This document shows, in pieces, positions 14,088 through 20,499 of a stretch of DNA of 20,499 nucleotides. The first letter of the stretch is position 1. Every line of letters begins with the position of its first letter. The DNA comes from DAIOHQ01 sp036744635 (GTDB taxonomy: Bacteria; Planctomycetota; Phycisphaerae; Tepidisphaerales; Tepidisphaeraceae). The DNA lies in the NCBI GenBank assembly GCA_036744635.1, contig DAIOHQ010000065.1:1-20499 (forward strand). The letters run 5' to 3'. Under the pieces are notes generated by a model. The model saw only the letters and a program-made list of their open reading frames with translations, was not told the DNA's origin and did not search any database. A program made the translations under genes and the position numbers.

Positions 14088-15209
14088 ATGTACGTGCAAT
14101 TGAATTCAGTCATCATCGACGCTGACAATGCCAACCGGCAGGAACTGGCGAACTTTCTCGCCCAATGCGGCGTGAACGTTCTCGGCCAGTTCCCCACCCC
14201 CGACGGGCTGGCGAACCTGCTCTCCCGTCCGGAGGCGCCGCAACTGGTGATCGTCAATCTTGATCCGAATCCATTGGATTCGCTCAAGAAGATCGCTCAT
14301 CTGCCGCGGCAGTTCTCCAACGTCAGCTTCTTTGCCATGTCCCAGCACGTGGATGCCACCCTCCTGATGGAGGCGATGGACCTGGGCGTGAAGGAATTCA
14401 TCCCGCTGCCGATCGGCGAAGAAAAGTTCACCGGCGCCATCGAGCGCGTCGCGTCGATTCACGGCATGGGCAAGAAGGCCAGGATCATCCACGTGGTGCC
14501 CACCGTCGGCGGCTGCGGCTCGACCACCATCGCCTGCAACGTGGCGGCGGCCCTGGCGCGAGCCGGCAAGAGCGCGTTGCTCGACCTCGACCTGCTCCGC
14601 GGCGGCGTGGCCAGTTATTTCGACACCAAGGCACGCTACACCATCGCGGATGTGATGGACTCCGCCGAAAAGGTCGACCGCCAGCTTCTCGACAACGCCC
14701 TTTCGGTTCACAAGAACAGCACCCTGTCGATCCTCGCCCGGCCGGAGCTGCCGGAGGACACCCAGCGCGTCAATCAGCCCGGCCTGCAGCGCCTGCTGGG
14801 CACGCTGGGCCGGATGTTCGATTACGTGGTGCTCGATTCGGTGATGAGCATCGATCCGGTCTACGCCACCGCCATCCACGCTTCCGACATCAACCTGGTG
14901 GTGATGCAACTGAACGTCCCCAGCGCCAAGAACGCCGAACGCTTCGTCGGCGCCCTGCGGCGCATGGGCATCGAGTCCAGCAAGATCCGCATCGTCGTCA
15001 ACCGCTTCGTCAAGAAGGGGTGGGACATCGAGCCGTCCGAGGTCGAGCGGGCTTTAGGCCTGAAGATCTCCTGGCTGGTGCCCAATGACTTCAAGAACGC
15101 GATCAGCGCGATCAACTTCGGCGAGCCGGTCGTTCTCCGGGCGCCCAAGTCGGAGATGAGCGCCAGCCTGTGCGGCTTGGCCCAGGCGATTCACAGCAAA
15201 GCAGCATGA
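14088..15209 (+). CDS. tadZ: TadZ/CpaE pilus localisation ATPase-like protein
   Basis: A 373-residue protein. The N-terminal receiver-like domain (about 5-122) lacks the usual Lys-Pro near its end (IPLPI), so it is probably a pseudo-receiver. The C-terminal domain is MinD/ParA-like (about 130-370). The P-loop reads PTVGGCGSTTIACN (138-151): both the signature lysine and the phosphate-binding lysine of the deviant Walker A (KGGxGKT) are absent. LLDLDLLRGG (164-173) is the next conserved segment. TadZ homologues are known for atypical P-loops and place the Tad machinery at a cell pole. No strong ribosome site lies just before the ATG. It is followed by a 96-bp repeat-filled gap. Confidence 0.9.
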   Translation: MYVQLNSVIIDADNANRQELANFLAQCGVNVLGQFPTPDGLANLLSRPEAPQLVIVNLDPNPLDSLKKIAHLPRQFSNVSFFAMSQHVDATLLMEAMDLGVKEFIPLPIGEEKFTGAIERVASIHGMGKKARIIHVVPTVGGCGSTTIACNVAAALARAGKSALLDLDLLRGGVASYFDTKARYTIADVMDSAEKVDRQLLDNALSVHKNSTLSILARPELPEDTQRVNQPGLQRLLGTLGRMFDYVVLDSVMSIDPVYATAIHASDINLVVMQLNVPSAKNAERFVGALRRMGIESSKIRIVVNRFVKKGWDIEPSEVERALGLKISWLVPNDFKNAISAINFGEPVVLRAPKSEMSASLCGLAQAIHSKAA

Positions 15210-15210
15210 A

Positions 15211-15281
15211 ACAGTCTGCAGTGGGCCGTCGGCAGTCAGCAGTAAGACCTCTTCACTGCCCACTGCCCACTGCCGACTGCC
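15211..15281. repeat. Inverted array of 7-bp repeats between tadZ and tadA
   Basis: The left side reads as heptamers ACAGTCT, GCAGTGG, GCCGTCG, GCAGTCA, GCAGTAA (15211-15245). The right side has CACTGCC three times, then GACTGCC (15254-15281). The right side is the reverse-complement style of the left, so the whole can fold into a hairpin. It fills nearly the entire gap between two pilus genes. A related stretch lies at 10072-10088. Confidence 0.8.
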
Positions 15282-15305
15282 GACTATCCAACGAGGTGTT
15301 AAGTC

Positions 15306-16769
15306 ATGGGATTGTTCACACGCGATAATACGAAAAAGCCGGCCGTCAGCACCGCTCCGGCCGCCGAGTCTTTGCCCGGCGAGAAGCTTCCCGCGGAAGT
15401 GGTCGCCTCGCAGCCGGCCGCCCTTAAGCCGGTACACAGCGCCGCCAGCACTCCAGCGCGCGCGAACCTCGTGCAGGCGCCGCAGTCCGAGCGCCGGGTC
15501 TATCTCACCCAGATGAAGGTGCGCATGCACCAGCAGCTCGTCGAGCGCCTCGACGTGCAGAACCTCAAGACCCTGCCGCCCGACACCGTCCGCGGCGAGG
15601 TCCGCATGCTCATCCGCGACCTCTGCCAGTCCGAAAAAGGCCTGCTCAACGCCTCCGAGCAGGAGCAGCTCATGGACGAGGTCATGGATGAAACCTTCGG
15701 CCTGGGCCCGCTGGAAACATTGCTGAAGGACCCGGCCATCACCGATATTCTCGTCAACCGCTTCGATCGCATCTACGTCGAGAAAAAAGGCCGCCTCGAA
15801 GCCGTTGACGTGCGCTTCCGCGACAACGCCCACCTGCGGCAGATCATCGACCGCATCGTCGCCCTGGTCGGCCGGCGCATCGACGAAACCAGCCCAATGG
15901 TCGACGCCCGCCTCGCTGACGGCAGCCGCGTCAATGCCATCATCCCGCCGCTGGCGCTCGATGGCCCGGCCATGTCGGTTCGCCGCTTCGGCAGCAAGCC
16001 GCTGCAGTTGGAAGACCTCATCCGCCACGGCGCGTTTCCCGCGGCCGTAATGGATTTTCTCTCCGCCGCCGTGCAGGCGCGCTGCAATATTCTCATCAGC
16101 GGCGGCACCGGCTCGGGAAAAACCACCCTCTTGAACTGCCTCTCGCGCTACATCCCGACCGACGAGCGCGTCATCACCATCGAAGACGCCGCCGAACTGC
16201 AGCTCCAGCAGCCGCACTGCGTCCGCCTGGAAACCCGCCCGTCCAACATCGAAGGCAAGGGCGAAGTCACCCAGCGCGACCTGGTCAAGAACTGTCTGCG
16301 AATGCGGCCGGACCGCATCATCATCGGCGAAGTCCGCGGCGCCGAAGCCCTGGACATGCTCCAGGCCATGAATACCGGCCACGACGGCTCGATGACCACC
16401 GTTCACGCCAATAACACCCGCGACGCCATCGGACGTCTCGAAGTGATGATCGCCATGGCCGGCTACGACATTCCCATGCGGGCCTTGCGCTCGCAGATCT
16501 CCAGCGCCCTGCAGATCATCGTGCAATCCCAGCGTCTCACCGGCGGCAAGCGCAAGGTCACCAAGGTCAGCGAGATCAGCGGCATGGAGGGCGACGCCAT
16601 TCAGATGCACGACCTGTTTGCCTTCGAGCAGGATGGCGTCGACGGCGACGGCTATGCCACCGGCAAGTTCATCGCCACCGGCATCCGCCCCCGCTGTGCC
16701 GAACGAATCGAGCATCGCGGCATCCGTCTGCCGACCGACCTGTTCGCCCGGCGCGTCATCGAGATGTAA
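15306..16769 (+). CDS. tadA: TadA/CpaF pilus assembly ATPase
   Basis: A 487-residue secretion ATPase of the GspE/PilT/VirB11 class, the cytoplasmic motor of Tad pilus assembly. An Ala/Pro-rich N-terminal linker (about 10-60) leads to the N-terminal domain with FGLGPLETLLKDPAITDILVN-type sequence (131-151). The catalytic core has Walker A GGTGSGKTT (266-274), the Asp box TIEDAAEL (291-298), Walker B RIIIGEVRGAE (337-347) and the His box MTTVHANN (363-370). All catalytic elements are intact. The ATG has GAGGTG seven bases upstream. It is followed at 19 bp by tadB. Confidence 0.96.
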   Translation: MGLFTRDNTKKPAVSTAPAAESLPGEKLPAEVVASQPAALKPVHSAASTPARANLVQAPQSERRVYLTQMKVRMHQQLVERLDVQNLKTLPPDTVRGEVRMLIRDLCQSEKGLLNASEQEQLMDEVMDETFGLGPLETLLKDPAITDILVNRFDRIYVEKKGRLEAVDVRFRDNAHLRQIIDRIVALVGRRIDETSPMVDARLADGSRVNAIIPPLALDGPAMSVRRFGSKPLQLEDLIRHGAFPAAVMDFLSAAVQARCNILISGGTGSGKTTLLNCLSRYIPTDERVITIEDAAELQLQQPHCVRLETRPSNIEGKGEVTQRDLVKNCLRMRPDRIIIGEVRGAEALDMLQAMNTGHDGSMTTVHANNTRDAIGRLEVMIAMAGYDIPMRALRSQISSALQIIVQSQRLTGGKRKVTKVSEISGMEGDAIQMHDLFAFEQDGVDGDGYATGKFIATGIRPRCAERIEHRGIRLPTDLFARRVIEM

Positions 16770-16788
16770 GCACCAGCGAGATGAAGTT

Positions 16789-17748
16789 ATGGATAATATC
16801 GTTCTTCCCATTCTGATTGCCTCCACGGTCATCCTGATGATCCTCGGAGCGTCGCGGGCGCTGATTTCGGGGCTGTCCGTCGACAAGCGCCGGCTCAAGC
16901 AGCGCCTGAGCACAAGCGGCCAGCAGGTCGAGCAGGCCTCGCTGCAGCTCATCAGCAACAACGATGACCTCTCCGGCCTCTCCGGCAGGCTGGTCAAGTA
17001 CGGCTATTTCAGCGACTTGTACCGCCGCATCGTCCAGGCCTATCCCGACATGACCCTCGGCCGCTTCGTCACGATCGTCGTGTTCCTCTTCGTGACGCTT
17101 CTGCTGCTGGTCTCGGCAATCAGCAATTCGCTGCTGATCGGCGGAGCCTCCGCCCTCATCGGCGGCTACATCCCGTTCTTCATGATGAACTCCAAGCGCA
17201 ACAAGCGCCAGCAGACCCTCGCCAAGCAGTTGCCCGAGGCTCTCGATTTCCTCTCCCGCATCCTCCGCGCCGGCCACAGCTTGAGCACCGGCCTGCAGAT
17301 GATGGGCGAGGAGCTTCCCCAGCCGCTGGCCACCGAATTCTCCCGCTGCTACAACCAGCACAGCCTTGGCCAGGCCCTGGAAGATTCGCTCACCGACATG
17401 GCCAAGCGCATCGAGTCCACCGACTTCGCGTTTTTCATCACCGCGATCCTGATCCAGCGCCAAACCGGCGGCGATCTCTCGGAAGTGCTGACCAATATCA
17501 GCGGCATGGTCCGCCAGCGCATGCGGCTGCAGAATCACGTGCGGGCCAAGACCGCCGAAGGCCGTTTCACCGGATACATCCTGGTGGCTTTCCCCGCGGT
17601 GATGTTCCTGTTGTCCTACATCCTGAACCCCGAGCACACCGGCATCATGCTAAAAGACAGCACCGGCCTGATGCTGCTCGGCCTGGCCTTCGGACTGCAG
17701 ATGCTCGGACTGTTCGCCATTCGCAAGATCACCACCGTCCGGGTGTAA
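16789..17748 (+). CDS. tadB: TadB inner-membrane platform protein
   Basis: A 319-residue T2SSF-domain membrane protein. It has an N-terminal helix (about 4-24), a cytoplasmic stretch, two central helices (about 92-135) and the T2SSF region (about 145-270, QLPEALDFLSRILRAGHSL and QRQTGGDLSEVL). Two C-terminal helices follow. With TadC it forms the platform driven by TadA. I place the start at the ATG at 16789; a longer reading would begin inside tadA. There are 31 bp to tadC, holding CGACTAACGACTGA, reminiscent of the 7-bp repeats elsewhere in the locus. Confidence 0.94.
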   Translation: MDNIVLPILIASTVILMILGASRALISGLSVDKRRLKQRLSTSGQQVEQASLQLISNNDDLSGLSGRLVKYGYFSDLYRRIVQAYPDMTLGRFVTIVVFLFVTLLLLVSAISNSLLIGGASALIGGYIPFFMMNSKRNKRQQTLAKQLPEALDFLSRILRAGHSLSTGLQMMGEELPQPLATEFSRCYNQHSLGQALEDSLTDMAKRIESTDFAFFITAILIQRQTGGDLSEVLTNISGMVRQRMRLQNHVRAKTAEGRFTGYILVAFPAVMFLLSYILNPEHTGIMLKDSTGLMLLGLAFGLQMLGLFAIRKITTVRV

Positions 17749-17779
17749 GTGACAATCGACTAACGACTGAGGGCATCTT

Positions 17780-18724
17780 ATGAACGATCAACTTCTGCTC
17801 ATGGCCAGCATCGTCGGGGCGTTCGCGCTCGGCGGATACTTCCTGTCGCGCCTGTTCGCCGGCAACGGCGAAGGCAAGCTGCGCAATCGCCTGAACGATA
17901 CCGGCGCATCCGGCGGCGGCGGGGGAGGGTTGGGTGGTACACTCACCCAGTCGCAATCCGGGTTCAACGTCGTGCAGATGCTTCAAACCATCAGCCAGGC
18001 CGCTTCCAAGCCGTTCATGCCCACCACCCGCGAGAAACAAAGCGCCATGCGCCGCGATCTCGGCTATGCCGGCATCTATGCCCCCAGCGCCATCAAGGTG
18101 ATTCAGGGCGTCAAAATGATCCTGCTCGGCATCGGCATCGGCGGCGGATATGCCGCGGGGCTCTGCCTGGGCAATTGGTATCTCGGCCTGGCGCTCGGTG
18201 GCCTGATCGGCGTTTTCGCTCCCAAAATGTGGCTCAAATCCCGCATCAAGAGCAACCGGCGGGCGCTCGCCTACGCGCTCCCCGACGCCCTTGACCTCAT
18301 GGTGGTGTGCGTCGAGGCCGGCCTGACCGTTGACGCCGCCATGCAGCGCGTCGGCACGGAGCTGATGATCGCCCATCCCTCGCTGAGCAAGGAATTTAAC
18401 ATCGCCCACATGGAAACCCGCGTCGGCCTGTCGCGCATGGAGGCCCTCAAGAACCTCGGTGTCCGCACCGGGTCGGCCCCCCTGCAGTCGCTGGCGTCCA
18501 TGCTCATCCAGGCCGACCGCTTCGGCACTTCCATCGCCTCCGCCCTGCGCATCCATTCCGACAGCATGCGCACCCAGCGCCAGCACGCCGCCGAGGAAAT
18601 GGCGGCCAAAGCGTCCGTAAAGATGAGCTTCCCGCTCGTCCTCTTCATCTTCCCCGCAACCTTTATCGTATTGGCCGGGCCGACCGTGATCGGCCTGATG
18701 CACAGCGCCTTGTTTACCGATTAG
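17780..18724 (+). CDS. tadC: TadC inner-membrane platform protein
   Basis: A 314-residue T2SSF-domain membrane protein, partner of TadB. It has an N-terminal helix (about 6-27), a glycine-rich linker with six consecutive Gly (about 42-53), and two central helices (about 110-150). The T2SSF domain (about 165-285) includes ALPDALDLMVVCVEAGLTVD and IQADRFGTSIASAL. A final helix ends near 310. The AAEEMAAKASVKMSFPLVL segment before the last helices is typical of the TadC/GspF group. It follows tadB in the usual order. Confidence 0.94.
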   Translation: MNDQLLLMASIVGAFALGGYFLSRLFAGNGEGKLRNRLNDTGASGGGGGGLGGTLTQSQSGFNVVQMLQTISQAASKPFMPTTREKQSAMRRDLGYAGIYAPSAIKVIQGVKMILLGIGIGGGYAAGLCLGNWYLGLALGGLIGVFAPKMWLKSRIKSNRRALAYALPDALDLMVVCVEAGLTVDAAMQRVGTELMIAHPSLSKEFNIAHMETRVGLSRMEALKNLGVRTGSAPLQSLASMLIQADRFGTSIASALRIHSDSMRTQRQHAAEEMAAKASVKMSFPLVLFIFPATFIVLAGPTVIGLMHSALFTD

Positions 18725-18763
18725 TCCAGAATCAACTTCAAACGTTTCACCGAAAGAGAGCCG

Positions 18764-19288
18764 ATGATGAACACCATGACGACCATCAAAATCCTCACCT
18801 TGTCCGTCCTGACCATCTCCGCCAGCGCCTGCCAGAACAGCCGGCAGCATGGCGAGCAGTTCCCGACCAACGACGAGGTCCGCACCCCCAGCCTCTTCGC
18901 CAACAAGCAGGCGGCCTCCGGGGCGCGCAATGACGCCACCCTCTACGCCTATCACTTCGACGGCGACTCACTGAATTCCGCCGGCGAGGCCAAGCTCGAT
19001 TCCATGCTTCACTATGGCGACAACATTCCCAAGGTCGTGGTTTATCTCGACCTCCGCGAGAAGGATGCGGCCGTCGATGCCCACCGCAAGGCGGTCGAAG
19101 CGTACCTGAAGGACTGCGGAGTCCTGGAGAATCAGTTGAAGATCGAAGTCGGCAGCAATCCCGCCAACCACACTCCCGCGGCCGCCGGGTTGAACGCCCT
19201 GTCGAAGATGGAAGGCGGCTCGGCAACCAGCGCCGACGCCAACGCCGTCGAATCCGCCCCGGCCGGAGCCGCTGCTCCCGCCAAATAA
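18764..19288 (+). CDS. Small lipoprotein with degenerate OmpA-like region, end of Tad operon
   Basis: A 174-residue secreted protein. The N-terminus has a hydrophobic stretch ending SASAC; Cys23 is a likely lipidation site, although the -3 residue (Ala) is weaker than usual. Residues about 60-135 resemble an OmpA-like peptidoglycan-binding fold: AYHFDGDSLNSAGEAKLDSM, then VVVYLDLREKDAAVDAHRKA with YLKDCGV. The canonical Asp and Arg positions are not clearly kept, so binding is uncertain. The tail (150-174) is Ala/Ser-rich. It lies 39 bp after tadC and before the operon terminator, where other Tad loci have accessory lipoproteins such as RcpB or TadD. It is not recognisably either. ATG at 18764, 18767 or 18776 are all possible starts. 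Confidence 0.75.
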   Translation: MMNTMTTIKILTLSVLTISASACQNSRQHGEQFPTNDEVRTPSLFANKQAASGARNDATLYAYHFDGDSLNSAGEAKLDSMLHYGDNIPKVVVYLDLREKDAAVDAHRKAVEAYLKDCGVLENQLKIEVGSNPANHTPAAAGLNALSKMEGGSATSADANAVESAPAGAAAPAK

Positions 19289-19322
19289 GTGTCTTCCGGA
19301 GTGGAGACAGGAAAGGGAACTG

Positions 19323-19359
19323 GCGAGGCGATCACTGCGATCGCCTCGCTCTGTTTTTT
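19323..19359 (+). terminator. Strong intrinsic terminator of the Tad operon
   Basis: GCGAGGCGATC (19323-19333) pairs perfectly over 11 bases with GATCGCCTCGC (19339-19349) around a five-base loop, followed by TCTGTTTTTT. It lies 34 bases after the lipoprotein stop. Confidence 0.92.
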
Positions 19360-19365
19360 GTGCAG

Positions 19366-19552
19366 GTGGTGCGGACATTCTTGTCCGCAATGGCCGGATG
19401 AGCGGCAGGTGTAATCACAATGGTGGGGCAAACATTCTTGTCTGTCATGGCCGGATGAGCGGCAGGTTATTCACAATGGTGGGGCAGACATTCTTGTCTG
19501 TCATGGCCGGATGAGCGGCAGGTGTGATCAACTGCCCGAATCCAGCCATATC
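19366..19552 (+). repeat. Three tandem copies of the dispersed element upstream of bpt
   Basis: Copies begin at 19367, 19421 and 19477 (periods 54 and 56). Each reads TGGTGSGGC, then an ACATTCTTGT core, then ATGGCCGGATGAGCGGCAGG. The core has short flanking stems such as CAGACA/TGTCTG. Only the third copy continues through the full palindrome to CGAATCCAGCCATAT (about 19552). The first two stop after the AGGT segment. The element is the same as that on the minus strand at 52-131. Confidence 0.88.
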
Positions 19553-19591
19553 TTCGCCGCCTCCTCTCACGCCGGCGGCTATGATGAAGCC

Positions 19592-20341
19592 ATGGCCGCG
19601 AACCTGGAACATCTGCTGAGTCACTATCCATCGTGGCGGCCTCCGCTTGCGCTGGATCTGACGATCATGCCCGAACATCCCTGCGTCTACCGCCCCGGGC
19701 GCGCCGCCCGGATGCGCGCTTTCTATGCCGACTCCATTCCCCCAGACTTGTATCACCAGTTCATGGACGCCGGATTTCGCCGCAGCGGCAAGGTGATTTA
19801 CCAGCCGATGTGCGCCGGCTGCCGGGGGTGCATCCCCATCCGCATCCCAACCGCGCGCTTTCGGCCCGATAAGTCCCAGCGCCGCTGCCGGCGGCGAAAT
19901 CAGGACCTTCGCGTGAACCAGGAGCGACCATCCGCCAGCGCTGAAAAATTCGCCATCTATCAGCGCTATCAGCAGCAATGGCACGGCGGCGAGATGGGAA
20001 CCGATTTCGACAGCTTCGTGTCGTTTCTCTATGAGTCGCCGGTGGAATCCGTCGAGTTCACCTGCCGCGACGATTCCGGCCGGCTCCTCGCCGTCGGCCT
20101 GTGCGATCTCTGTGAATCCTCCCTCAGCAGCGTCTATTTTTACTTCGACCCTGCCGATGCCCAGCGCGGGCTGGGCACTTTTGGCGCCCTGTGCGAGCTG
20201 GAATTCGCCCGCCTGCGGAATATTCCCTACTACTATCTTGGTTATTGGGTTAGTGACTGTCGCACGATGGCCTACAAAACCAGCTTCCGCCCCTGCGAAC
20301 TCCTCTCCACCGACGGAATCTGGCGCGAGAAGAACACGTGA
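19592..20341 (+). CDS. bpt: Bacterial aminoacyl (arginyl/leucyl)-tRNA-protein transferase
   Basis: A 249-residue R-transferase. It attaches an amino acid from charged tRNA to the N-terminus of target proteins, marking them for ClpS/ClpAP in the N-degron pathway. Visible family features are MPEHPCVYRPGRAAR (26-40), GFRRSGKVIYQPMC (61-74) with the Cys-rich CAGCRGC (74-80), SQRRCRRRNQDL (95-106) and the GNAT-like C-terminal half. The latter has LCESSLSSVYFYFDP and IPYYYLGYWV (211-220). Known Bpt enzymes transfer Leu to Asp/Glu termini and ATE relatives transfer Arg; the sequence does not settle which. I take the ATG at 19592 because an in-frame ATG at 19511 lies inside the repeat and would add 27 unconserved residues. 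The ribosome site is weak. Confidence 0.92.
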   Translation: MAANLEHLLSHYPSWRPPLALDLTIMPEHPCVYRPGRAARMRAFYADSIPPDLYHQFMDAGFRRSGKVIYQPMCAGCRGCIPIRIPTARFRPDKSQRRCRRRNQDLRVNQERPSASAEKFAIYQRYQQQWHGGEMGTDFDSFVSFLYESPVESVEFTCRDDSGRLLAVGLCDLCESSLSSVYFYFDPADAQRGLGTFGALCELEFARLRNIPYYYLGYWVSDCRTMAYKTSFRPCELLSTDGIWREKNT

Positions 20342-20369
20342 TCTCGTCGGCGGCTTTGTCTTTCTTTGC

Positions 20370-20430
20370 TGGTGCGGACATTCCTGTTTGCAATGGCCGG
20401 ATGAGCGGCGGGTGTACTCACCCGTCAGAA
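20370..20430 (+). repeat. Copy of the dispersed element downstream of bpt
   Basis: TGGTGCGGACATTCCTGT, then ATGGCCGGATGAGCGGCG and CGGGTGTACTCACCCG. It is in the same orientation as the three copies upstream of bpt, and it diverges after the central CGGGTG/CACCCG stem. Confidence 0.85.
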
Positions 20431-20457
20431 TTCGGGGTAGTGGCTCAGTTTGGGTGC

Positions 20458-20485
20458 CACAGGTCGGCGTACTCGCAGACCTGTG
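20458..20485. repeat. Inverted repeat at the window end
   Basis: CACAGGTC (20458-20465) pairs with GACCTGTG (20478-20485) around a 12-base loop. No T-run is seen before the window ends, and it looks like a second type of intergenic palindrome. The remaining bases hold no visible gene. Confidence 0.6.
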
Positions 20486-20499
20486 TCTTACTGCGTCGC

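Noticed and set aside
15054..16997. A 647-codon minus-strand open frame opposite tadA
   Set aside because: A shadow of the high-GC third positions; spans parts of three Tad genes and has no recognisable motif.
19511..19591. Upstream start for bpt at 19511
   Set aside because: The added 27 residues are encoded by the dispersed repeat and lie before the conserved N-terminal region.

Overview
The window is GC-rich chromosomal DNA with dense, long bacterial genes. The best guess at source is a member of the Planctomycetota, perhaps Phycisphaerae. That rests on the style of the Tad locus, Thr-Thr-Gln-Pro-rich low-complexity linkers in secreted proteins, several uroporphyrinogen-decarboxylase-like proteins, and dispersed palindromic intergenic repeats. 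No rRNA or marker gene is present, so this is inference.

Region 1 (1-263) is a repeat block: two opposed copies of a palindromic intergenic element and a 21-bp tandem array. Region 2 (264-3256, minus strand) is a two-gene operon: a P1B-type metal ATPase with a non-standard transmembrane metal motif, joined by a 4-bp stop/start overlap to a uroporphyrinogen decarboxylase (URO-D)-like protein. Region 3 (3498-9302, plus strand) diverges from it behind a good sigma70-like promoter. It holds five closely packed genes: a methylenetetrahydrofolate reductase fused to a cysteine-rich MetV-like domain, a methyltetrahydrofolate:corrinoid methyltransferase-like pterin protein, a metal-dependent amidohydrolase, and two further URO-D-like barrels. 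Together they look like a one-carbon system that moves methyl groups between an unknown methylated substrate and tetrahydrofolate. No corrinoid-binding protein or corrinoid activase is in the window.

Region 4 (9700-19288, plus strand) is a nearly complete Tad (tight adherence, type IVc) pilus locus: two Flp pilins, prepilin peptidase, TadE-like pseudopilin, RcpC/CpaB, secretin RcpA/CpaC, TadZ/CpaE, TadA/CpaF, TadB, TadC and a small lipoprotein with a degenerate OmpA-like region. It ends at a strong intrinsic terminator (19323-19359). TadD and TadG homologues are not seen here. The spacer between the pilins carries three consecutive stem-loops, and the tadZ-tadA spacer is an inverted array of 7-bp repeats.

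Region 5 (19366-20499) is a bacterial arginyl/leucyl-tRNA-protein transferase (Bpt) gene bracketed by direct copies of the same palindromic repeat seen at the window start. The last bases hold another hairpin.
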